This document shows, one piece after another, positions 7,558 to 13,178 of a stretch of 26,390 bases of DNA; position 1 is the stretch's first letter; each line of letters opens with the position of its first letter. Position numbers and translations under genes: made by a program. The DNA lies in NCBI GenBank assembly GCA_035542755.1, contig DATKKU010000013.1:1-26390 (forward strand), in the 5' to 3' direction. Under the pieces are notes generated by a model. The model saw only the letters and a list, made by a program, of their open reading frames with translations, had not been told where the DNA came from and searched no databases. The stretch comes from RYN-425 sp035542755. Lineage in GTDB: Bacteria > Patescibacteriota > Saccharimonadia > Saccharimonadales > UBA10212.

Positions 7558-8442
7558 ATGCCCGAGTTACCAGAGGTTGAAACAATCAGAATCGGTCTGG
7601 CTAAATTGCTGCCAGGCTTGGTTATTAAAGACGTCAGCCACGACTGGCCCAAATCTTTTCCCAATGCTCCGGCCGATGTAGCCAGATTTATGGTCGGCGC
7701 CAAAGTTGAAAAAGTGCGCCGACGAGCAAAGGTTTTAATTACTGACTTGTCTGGCGGTTACTCTCTGGTTACACACCTAAAGATGACCGGACAGCTAGTT
7801 TACGTTGGCAAAAAACGCTTCGGGGCGGGGCATCCCAACGATGATTTGCTGGCCAGCTTACCCGCTAAAGCCACCAGGGTAACTATAGATTTCACAGATG
7901 GTTCCAAACTTTTTTTTAACGACCAGCGCAAGTTCGGCTGGATGCGGCTGCTGCCAACGCCAGGGATACCAGAGATTGATTTTTTTAAAAAAGTTGGCCC
8001 TGAGCCGTTAGAAGACGATTTTACGGCTGCAGATTTTATCAAACGGCTACAGCGCCGTAAAAATAGTGGTATCAAAGCCGTCCTACTAGACCAAACGGTA
8101 ATAGCCGGAGTAGGCAACATATACGCTGACGAATCGCTATGGGCCGCTAAGATTCACCCGGCTAGCTCCGTATCAGCCATATCTAGGACTAAATTAATCA
8201 GTTTGTATAATGCTCTGCGCCAAATACTTACCCTCAGTATAGAAAAGGGTGGCAGCACCGACCGAAACTATGTAGACTCTGAGGGCAAAAAGGGCAGTTA
8301 TTTAAGCTTTGCCCAGGTATTTAGACGAGAAGGCCAACCCTGCCCGCGCTGCGGCACTATAATAACTAAGATAAGAGTAGCTGGGCGCGGCACTCACATC
8401 TGTCCACGTGAGCAAAAACTACCTAGACTCAGTAAAATTTAA
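7558..8442 (+). CDS. mutM: formamidopyrimidine-DNA glycosylase
   Basis: Removes 8-oxoguanine and formamidopyrimidines and nicks the abasic site. The N-terminus MPELPEVETI supplies the catalytic Pro2 and Glu3 once Met is removed. The beta-hairpin Lys region (RRAKVLI), HLKMTGQL and GVGNIYADESLW are all typical. The C-terminal zinc finger is unusual: C262-x2-C265-x16-C282-x2-E285, so the fourth ligand is Glu (ICPREQ) instead of Cys (normally C-x2-CQ). The finger Arg in GRGTH is kept. The stop overlaps the convergent membrane gene's stop by 3 bases (TTAA), with an A/T-rich inverted repeat around it. Confidence 0.95.
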   Translation: MPELPEVETIRIGLAKLLPGLVIKDVSHDWPKSFPNAPADVARFMVGAKVEKVRRRAKVLITDLSGGYSLVTHLKMTGQLVYVGKKRFGAGHPNDDLLASLPAKATRVTIDFTDGSKLFFNDQRKFGWMRLLPTPGIPEIDFFKKVGPEPLEDDFTAADFIKRLQRRKNSGIKAVLLDQTVIAGVGNIYADESLWAAKIHPASSVSAISRTKLISLYNALRQILTLSIEKGGSTDRNYVDSEGKKGSYLSFAQVFRREGQPCPRCGTIITKIRVAGRGTHICPREQKLPRLSKI

Positions 8443-8852
8443 TTCAATTTTGCGTAGCTCTGCCACCTACTCGCCAAAACGATTATTGTAATAGCTATAG
8501 CAGGGCACCCAAGTATAGCCATATACAAGAAGGGCATAAAGGGCGCTGTTGGAAAATCAATTCCGTGCGATAACTCCCAGAACATGAAAAATCCAAAAGC
8601 GCTGCCTCCTGCAGCCAACAGGGTAGAGGCTATATATACTCGGTACTCACGGACTGAAAAGGCCAATCTATCTTTGACATGTCTCATAAATCTTCTGGAT
8701 ATTAGAAAGAATGCAAGAAGAGGAAGAAATGCTATCAGGCCAAGTCCAAGCACTATAAAGGGCCCCGAAATCAACAATCCGATAACGGTTAGTATCATTT
8801 CACAGCGAACTATCCATATATATTGTTTTTGTTTTTGCGTTTTTATAAACAT
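8439..8852 (-). CDS. small multi-pass membrane protein, unknown
   Basis: The product has about four hydrophobic segments: MILTVIGLLISGPFIVLGL, IAFLPLLAFFLIS, IASTLLAAGGSAFGFFMFW and FLYMAILGCPAIAITIIVL. A basic loop lies between the second and third. No family recognised. The frame is open to 8906, but that would run past a well-formed promoter (8871-8898) and into holA. I therefore take the ATG at 8852, about 12 bases after the expected transcription start; ATG 8798 is a further option. It is convergent with mutM and divergent from holA. Confidence 0.6.
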   Translation of the reverse strand: MFIKTQKQKQYIWIVRCEMILTVIGLLISGPFIVLGLGLIAFLPLLAFFLISRRFMRHVKDRLAFSVREYRVYIASTLLAAGGSAFGFFMFWELSHGIDFPTAPFMPFLYMAILGCPAIAITIIVLASRWQSYAKLN

Positions 8853-8870
8853 CACATTAGTCCATAATTG

Positions 8871-8898
8871 ATTATATGATATCCACACTAACAGGCAA
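8871..8898 (-). promoter_or_regulatory. promoter of the minus-strand membrane gene
   Basis: On the minus strand TTGCCT (8893-8898), 16-base spacer, TATAAT (8871-8876). It overlaps the holA start codon, so the two divergent genes may compete. On the plus strand a CATAAT at 8863-8868 lies 7 bases before the holA ATG and may be its -10. Confidence 0.55.
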
Positions 8899-9790
8899 TA
8901 ATTCACTGCTTTTAAACCAGCGCTTAAATGAGTTAATCAGTCGCTTTGCCGACGAGTTTGGGAGCCTCGCCGTTGAGCGGGTTGAAGCCGACGAACTAGA
9001 GCTTGGAACGATTTTAGAGCTTGTTCAAAGTATGTCGCTGCTGTCTCCGAGGAAGCTTATTGTGTTTCGCGACCTAGGTCTTAATAAACCGGCGATGGAG
9101 CAAGTTGAACAAATAATTAGTTCAATATTAACAGATACAGACGTAGTATTTTATGAACCATTCGTAGATAAGCGGACCGCTTACTATAAGACCCTTAAGG
9201 CCAGTACTCACCTTGAGGAGCTGAACGAAATAGAGCCACGGGAGCTGCCCAAATGGCTGGCTGGTGAGGCGAGTAAAATGGGTGCTAATCTAAGTCAAAG
9301 CGACGCTAATTATTTAGTTGAACGGGTCGGCCCCAACCAAGCAATCTTGTTTACTGAGCTTGAAAAGCTTGCACTTTACGACAGTCAAATATCAAGACAT
9401 ACTATTGAGCTTTTAACTGACAAAACGCCTCAAAGCAAAATATTTGACTTACTTGACGCTACTTTTGGCGGCAATAAAAAACGGGCGCTGGCTCTTTATG
9501 AAGAGCAGCGGGCCCAAAACGTTGAGCCACAAGCCATTCTGGCGCTACTCACTTGGCAATTACAGCTGATAGCCATCGCTAAAGCGGCGGGCAATAGACC
9601 AACTGCCGACGTAACTCGTGAAGCCAAAGTTAGTCCCTATCCGTTTAACAAAGCCAAGCAGCTAGGAGCCAAAATAACGGATACAAAGTTTCGCAAAATG
9701 GTAAGTAGCGCTGCCGAGGTTGATTATCGCTCTAAGACTTTTGGCGTAGATATAGACGAAGCCCTAAAAAACTACATAATTACTCTATAA
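8876..9790 (+). CDS. holA: DNA polymerase III delta subunit
   Basis: The clamp-loader delta subunit, which opens the sliding clamp. The 304-residue length and layout fit HolA/YqeN: an N-terminal domain with MISTLTGNNSLLLNQRL, the SMSLLSPRKLIVFRDL segment, and the C-terminal collar with IFDLLDATFGGNKKRAL and ILALLTWQLQLIAIAK. No Walker motifs are present, as expected for delta. A holA next to an oppositely oriented rpsT is also seen in Firmicutes, which supports the call. The ATG lies 7 bases after a CATAAT and has no Shine-Dalgarno. Confidence 0.9.
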   Translation: MISTLTGNNSLLLNQRLNELISRFADEFGSLAVERVEADELELGTILELVQSMSLLSPRKLIVFRDLGLNKPAMEQVEQIISSILTDTDVVFYEPFVDKRTAYYKTLKASTHLEELNEIEPRELPKWLAGEASKMGANLSQSDANYLVERVGPNQAILFTELEKLALYDSQISRHTIELLTDKTPQSKIFDLLDATFGGNKKRALALYEEQRAQNVEPQAILALLTWQLQLIAIAKAAGNRPTADVTREAKVSPYPFNKAKQLGAKITDTKFRKMVSSAAEVDYRSKTFGVDIDEALKNYIITL

Positions 9791-10032
9791 ATTGAGAGGC
9801 CCAGCCCCCGGCTCGGAGGAGCCTGGGGCTGGGCAGTGGCACGTCGCGTTCGGTTGCGACGAACAACGACGGCGATGGGCTCTATGACGAGCCAGTGGGC
9901 GAGGTCAATGAGCGGCATGAGAGCCAGCCCAATGCCGACGCGCAAGCGGCCGTTGTGACGCCGCTTGCGCGGCAAATCGCAGGGTCCGGAATCGCGGCCC
10001 CAGCAGGCTCGGTACTCGGGTTCCAGGTTCAA
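9772..10032 (-). CDS. doubtful small GC-rich ORF, one possible membrane helix
   Basis: An 86-codon frame from TTG 10032, with AAAGGAG 10 bases upstream and a good promoter at 10125-10153. Third positions are about 72% G/C, higher than in the overlapping frame (9905-10153). The product has one hydrophobic stretch (VGIGLALMPLIDLAHWLVIEPIAVVV) followed by many Arg. Against it: the frame runs through the strong hairpin at 9799-9834 and into holA, and I recognise no family. The same interval (roughly 9799-10118) could instead be a non-coding RNA bounded by promoter and hairpin. The rest of this 390-base gap shows no tRNA, RNase P or tmRNA hallmarks. Confidence 0.25.
   Translation of the reverse strand: MNLEPEYRACWGRDSGPCDLPRKRRHNGRLRVGIGLALMPLIDLAHWLVIEPIAVVVRRNRTRRATAQPQAPPSRGLGLSIYRVIM
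9799..9834. terminator. strong GC-rich hairpin after holA
   Basis: Ten perfect pairs (GCCCAGCCCC with GGGGCTGGGC), a C-T mismatch, five more pairs (GGCTC with GAGCC) and a GGAG tetraloop. It begins 8 bases after the holA stop. No T-run follows on either strand, so it may be a non-canonical terminator or a 3'-end stabiliser. Confidence 0.55.
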
Positions 10033-10124
10033 GACCTAGTGTCTCCTTTGTCTCGGGGAAATTGCCCACCTCCTGTGCTGACGTTCGCAGACTGGCCGCA
10101 AACGCCAAAACTCCAGGGACACAT

Positions 10125-10153
10125 ATTATAGCATAAGCAAGATAGTAAATCAA
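10125..10153 (-). promoter_or_regulatory. minus-strand promoter in the holA-rpsT gap
   Basis: On the minus strand TTGATT (10148-10153), 17-base spacer, TATAAT (10125-10130). It points into the GC-rich interval and would give a transcript of about 320 nt up to the hairpin at 9799-9834. AGGAGGTG lies about 40 bases into that transcript but has no well-placed standard start codon after it. Confidence 0.55.
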
Positions 10154-10170
10154 TGGCTAGGCGTACTCTG

Positions 10171-10192
10171 CCAAGAAGTTATTTCTTCTTGG
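10171..10192 (-). terminator. hairpin embracing the rpsT stop codon
   Basis: Eight perfect pairs (CCAAGAAG and CTTCTTGG) with a six-base loop AAATAA on the minus strand that contains the rpsT stop codon. There is no U-tract after it, so a 3'-end protection or weak termination role is as likely as classical termination. Confidence 0.4.
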
Positions 10193-10538
10193 GCGACTTG
10201 CTGGTGGCTGGCTTTTTGGCGGCTGGTTTTTTGGCCTTAGCAACCGGTTTCTTGGGTGCGGACTTGACGGGTTTTACGCCGGCTTTTTTGGCGGCGGCTG
10301 ACAAACTGGCTTTTTGGCGGGCAGCCTTATTCTTATGGATAACGTTCTTCTTGGCGGCCTGGTCAAGAGCACTCTTAGCAGCTTGTTCGGCTTTGGCTAT
10401 CTCGGCAGTCTTACCGCTGGAAACTGCCTTATTAAAAGCTTTAATGGCTTCGCGCACGGTGCGCCTGGTTTTAGAATTGCGAACATTAGCCTTAGCGGCT
10501 ACTTTGACTCGTTTTTTTGCGGACTTGATAATTGGCAT
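10179..10538 (-). CDS. rpsT: 30S ribosomal protein S20 with long basic tail
   Basis: S20 binds 16S rRNA early in 30S assembly. The start MPIIKSAKKRVKV is the family N-terminus, so ATG 10538 is chosen; the frame open upstream to 10586 would add 16 unrelated residues and cross the promoter. Residues 1 to about 85 match the S20 helical bundle. Residues 85-119 are a Lys/Ala/Pro tail with repeated KKP and KKPA units, resembling histone H1 tails and longer than the usual 85-90 residue protein. The promoter at 10548-10576 leaves a leader of only a few bases. Confidence 0.93.
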   Translation of the reverse strand: MPIIKSAKKRVKVAAKANVRNSKTRRTVREAIKAFNKAVSSGKTAEIAKAEQAAKSALDQAAKKNVIHKNKAARQKASLSAAAKKAGVKPVKSAPKKPVAKAKKPAAKKPATSKSPKKK

Positions 10539-10547
10539 TAGGTTCCT

Positions 10548-10576
10548 AATATACAGATTAGACCCCTTTTTGTAAA
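10548..10576 (-). promoter_or_regulatory. rpsT promoter
   Basis: On the minus strand TTTACA (10571-10576), 17-base spacer, TATATT (10548-10553). The -10 ends 9 bases before the rpsT ATG, so initiation at the usual distance leaves 2-3 untranslated bases. Confidence 0.6.
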
Positions 10577-10669
10577 GAGTAGGCAAGAAGCCTAAAAACG
10601 CTTGCGCTTTAGTATTACCAGTGCTACTCTGTTGATAAGAAGTAAAAATAAAATCTTCTAAAAATAAAA

Positions 10670-12001
10670 ATGGACGCCCAAGCTAAACAACAGGTAGTAG
10701 AACGAGTCAAACAGGCTACCAACATCCTGGTTACTGTTAGTAGCGATCCCTCAGTGGACCAGCTGGCGTCTTGTGTTGGTTTGACATTGCTGCTCAATAA
10801 GGTGGGTAAGCACGCTACGGCCGTGTTCTCCGGCAAGATACCATCCACCATTGAATTTTTGCAGCCTGAAAAAACACTTCAGACCAATACCGATAGTCTG
10901 CAGGATTTTATAATCTCACTGGACAAGTCAAAGGCCGATAAACTTCGGTACAAGGTAGAAGACCAGTTTGTAAGGATATATATAACACCTTATAGAAGCA
11001 GCATTACCGAAAAAGACCTGCAATTTGGATTGGGCGACTTTAACGTAGACGTTGTTATGGCGCTGGGCGTTCAAGACCAAAGCCAGCTGGATGCGGCCAT
11101 TACCGCCCACGGCAAAATTTTGCACGACGCCACGGTAATATCGGCTAACGCTGGCGGCAGCAAGGCACCGGCGCTGGGCCAAATTGATTGGCGCGACCCA
11201 ACCGCTAGCAGCTTGTCGGAAATGATTGTCAGCATTAGCGAAGCCTTTGGCTCTAATCTTCTGGACGCTCAGATGGCCACGGCCTTTTTGACGGGGATAG
11301 TGTCTGAAACCAGGCGTTTTGGTAACGATAAGACCTCGCCCAAAGTTATGACCATGAGTGCCCAGCTGATGGCAGCGGGAGCCAATCAACAGCTGATAGC
11401 CAAAGAGCTGGAGCCACCGCCTTCAGTGCAGCCACAAGCCTCGCCGGCGGCCCCAGCCCCTCAGCCATCAGCGCCGTCTCTACCGCCCAACAGAAAACCC
11501 GAGGCTACCAACGACGGAACTCTAAAGGTTAAACATGATAGTGAGCCCAGCCCTTACATAAATGATGACAACAGCGAGATACGAATTGACAAAGAGGGTA
11601 CTCTGCTGCGAGAACAGGAGTTTTCGAAGGCCCAGCAAGCCAACCCGCCTTCGCCGCCAGCACAGACCCAGGGGTCAGGCTCTGAAGAAAACGCACAAAC
11701 ACACGCCTACTTGAGCGGCAGTCCGGCTACCGAGCCGGCTTTTGCCGCCGGCATGTCGGCCGAAACCGAGGAAAAGTTCGAGGACCCACTAGCCGAAGAC
11801 CATTCTAACGAGCCGGACCTAATGACTCACAACACAAACATTGAACCTCCCGCAGACGAAGCCCGGAACGCAGTAGCTCAAGCACTTAACAACGCCGAGA
11901 CCAACAGCCCGGCAGCTCCACCGCCGTTTCCACCGCCGCTAACTCCGTCTCAGGGCGTTGTAATACCGCCGCCACCCCAGAACGTCGACAACAACAGCTA
12001 G
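10670..12001 (+). CDS. degenerate DHH/NrnA-like protein with disordered tail
   Basis: Residues 1 to about 245 follow the DHH phosphoesterase (NrnA) plan: ILVTVSSDPSVDQLAS aligns with the H-x-x-PDGDaxGS motif, DVVMALGVQDQSQL with the second Asp motif, VISANAGGS with DHH-x-SN, and FLTGIVSETRRF with the GI-x-DTG-x-F motif. The catalytic His/Asp residues are replaced in the motifs I can align, including DHH itself, so it is probably inactive as a nanoRNase or PAP phosphatase. Residues 250-443 are Pro/Ala/Ser/Glu-rich and likely disordered. Its place just before truB-rpsO-pnp is where nrnA lies in many bacteria, which supports the origin. It may still bind RNA or nucleotides. The start is ATG 10670, divergent from rpsT. 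Confidence 0.75.
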   Translation: MDAQAKQQVVERVKQATNILVTVSSDPSVDQLASCVGLTLLLNKVGKHATAVFSGKIPSTIEFLQPEKTLQTNTDSLQDFIISLDKSKADKLRYKVEDQFVRIYITPYRSSITEKDLQFGLGDFNVDVVMALGVQDQSQLDAAITAHGKILHDATVISANAGGSKAPALGQIDWRDPTASSLSEMIVSISEAFGSNLLDAQMATAFLTGIVSETRRFGNDKTSPKVMTMSAQLMAAGANQQLIAKELEPPPSVQPQASPAAPAPQPSAPSLPPNRKPEATNDGTLKVKHDSEPSPYINDDNSEIRIDKEGTLLREQEFSKAQQANPPSPPAQTQGSGSEENAQTHAYLSGSPATEPAFAAGMSAETEEKFEDPLAEDHSNEPDLMTHNTNIEPPADEARNAVAQALNNAETNSPAAPPPFPPPLTPSQGVVIPPPPQNVDNNS

Positions 12002-12003
12002 TC

Positions 12004-12009
12004 TATAAT
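12004..12009 (+). promoter_or_regulatory. -10 box of truB
   Basis: A perfect TATAAT begins just after the preceding stop and ends 9 bases before the truB ATG. No Shine-Dalgarno and no clear -35 are seen; the geometry suggests a leaderless message. Confidence 0.45.
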
Positions 12010-12018
12010 TGAGTTTAT

Positions 12019-12696
12019 ATGTACGGAATATTACCGGTAGACAAGCCGGCTGGGATTTCTAGTTTTGGAGTGGTAGCCAAAGTCCGCGGGATTATTAAAG
12101 CCGAAACCGGCCAAAAGATTAAGATTGGTCACACCGGTACGCTGGATCCGGCGGCCACCGGACTGCTAATTTTGGTTTTAGGCAAATACACCAAACGGGC
12201 CAGCGAGTTTAGTAAGTTAGATAAAAGCTATGACGCCGAAATTACGCTGGGCAAAACCAGTACGACAGGGGATAACGAAGGCGAGATTACGCCAGTTTCG
12301 GATAAAAAACCGTCCCTGCAAACAATTGAAGCGGTTCTGAAGCAGTTTACCGGCCAAATTAACCAAACCCCACATAAATTCAGCGCAGTAAAAGTTGATG
12401 GTCAGAGAGCCTACAAGCTGGCCAGAGAAGGTAAAGAGGTGGTGATTGGGCCCAGAAAAGTCACAATCTATGAGATAACAGATATAAGTTATGCTTATCC
12501 AAGACTAAAATTTACAGCCAAAGTCAGCTCCGGAACCTATATACGTTCCCTGGCAGAAGATATTGGGACTAAGCTTCACACAGGCGCTTACCTATCTGGC
12601 TTAAAACGAACTGAAGTGGGTGATTTTGATTTAAAAGACGCAGCTAAGATATCGGACCTAAGCTACAGTTCAATACTTAACAACTTAAAACAGTAG
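12019..12696 (+). CDS. truB: tRNA pseudouridine(55) synthase
   Basis: Converts U55 in the T-loop of tRNAs to pseudouridine. The catalytic motif GHTGTLDPAATGLL contains the nucleophilic Asp. ILPVDKPAGISSF, KSYDAEITLG, HKFSAVKVDGQRAYKLAREG and SGTYIRSLAEDIG are typical TruB landmarks in order. At 225 residues it lacks the C-terminal PUA-type extension of longer bacterial TruB proteins and is close to a minimal catalytic domain. The usual ribF between truB and rpsO is absent. Confidence 0.95.
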   Translation: MYGILPVDKPAGISSFGVVAKVRGIIKAETGQKIKIGHTGTLDPAATGLLILVLGKYTKRASEFSKLDKSYDAEITLGKTSTTGDNEGEITPVSDKKPSLQTIEAVLKQFTGQINQTPHKFSAVKVDGQRAYKLAREGKEVVIGPRKVTIYEITDISYAYPRLKFTAKVSSGTYIRSLAEDIGTKLHTGAYLSGLKRTEVGDFDLKDAAKISDLSYSSILNNLKQ

Positions 12697-12725
12697 TTGT
12701 CAAAACGCTAGCCGTGTGCTAAAAT
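12697..12725 (+). promoter_or_regulatory. rpsO promoter
   Basis: TTGTCA (12697-12702), 17-base spacer, TAAAAT (12720-12725), starting right after the truB stop. Expected initiation near 12732 leaves about 5 bases before the rpsO ATG at 12737. Confidence 0.65.
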
Positions 12726-12736
12726 GTTACTCAAGA

Positions 12737-13003
12737 ATGATAACTTCGGAGAAGAAGGCCGAGGTCAGTAAAGACCAAAAGGCTCACGATAAGGATACCG
12801 GTAGCCCTGCCGTGCAGGTGTCTATAATGACGGCCCGAATTGCCGAACTAACCGACCACATGAAGACCCACAAGCACGATTTTGCCGCTCGCCGGGCACT
12901 GCTTCAGCTGGTCGGAAAGCGCAAGAAGTTGCTCAAATACATTGCCGAACAAGATGGCGATGAGTACCTGGCCCTAATTAAAAAACTCGGCATCCGCCGC
13001 TAA
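12737..13003 (+). CDS. rpsO: 30S ribosomal protein S15
   Basis: S15 binds the central domain of 16S rRNA. HDKDTGSPAVQVSIMTARIAELTDH and KRKKLLKYI are the family signatures. From ATG 12737 the product (MITSEKKAEV...) is 88 residues, the usual S15 length; a GTG at 12716 would add seven unlikely residues and overlap the -10 box. No Shine-Dalgarno precedes the ATG, which fits a near-leaderless message. Adjacent to pnp as in most bacteria. Confidence 0.95.
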   Translation: MITSEKKAEVSKDQKAHDKDTGSPAVQVSIMTARIAELTDHMKTHKHDFAARRALLQLVGKRKKLLKYIAEQDGDEYLALIKKLGIRR

Positions 13004-13178
13004 GAACCGCGCCCAAACTACATTCCGCACATTTAGCGGACAAGCTTGTGCACGATGAGATAACTAAAAGTCGTTCGCGCTCAGAGAACCAGATATATTG
13101 CCAAGATTTAGGCAAAGCACAAGTGGCGTATATTTGTCCCCTGATCGTGACCGACGAGAAAGGACTCCCTTATAAATA
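13004..13178 (+). promoter_or_regulatory. structured leader of pnp
   Basis: The 175-base gap before pnp has nested pairings: CCGC/GCGG near 13025-13039, a long-range stem CTTGTGC (13045-13051) with GCACAAG (13117-13123), and inside it TTGCC (13098-13102) with GGCAA (13111-13115). In other bacteria the pnp leader is cut by RNase III and destabilised by PNPase for feedback. A similar role here is inference. AAAGGA lies about 14 bases before the ATG. Confidence 0.4.

Noticed and set aside
8584..8871. Plus-strand frame of 95 codons opposite the membrane gene
   Set aside because: The minus-strand product has coherent membrane helices and its own promoter; the plus-strand translation looks like a shadow.
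10020..10040. GGTTCAAGACC resembles a tRNA T-arm
   Set aside because: No acceptor, D or anticodon arms fit around it; it is more simply part of the GC-rich patch.
10153..10575. Long plus-strand reading frame of 140 codons
   Set aside because: It is antisense to rpsT, whose product is unmistakable; the Leu/Ala/Phe-rich translation is the mirror of Lys/Ala codons.
10562..10600. TAGGC-AAGAA-GCCTA as a terminator
   Set aside because: Only five pairs, followed by A's on the plus strand and located upstream of the rpsT promoter; no gene ends there.
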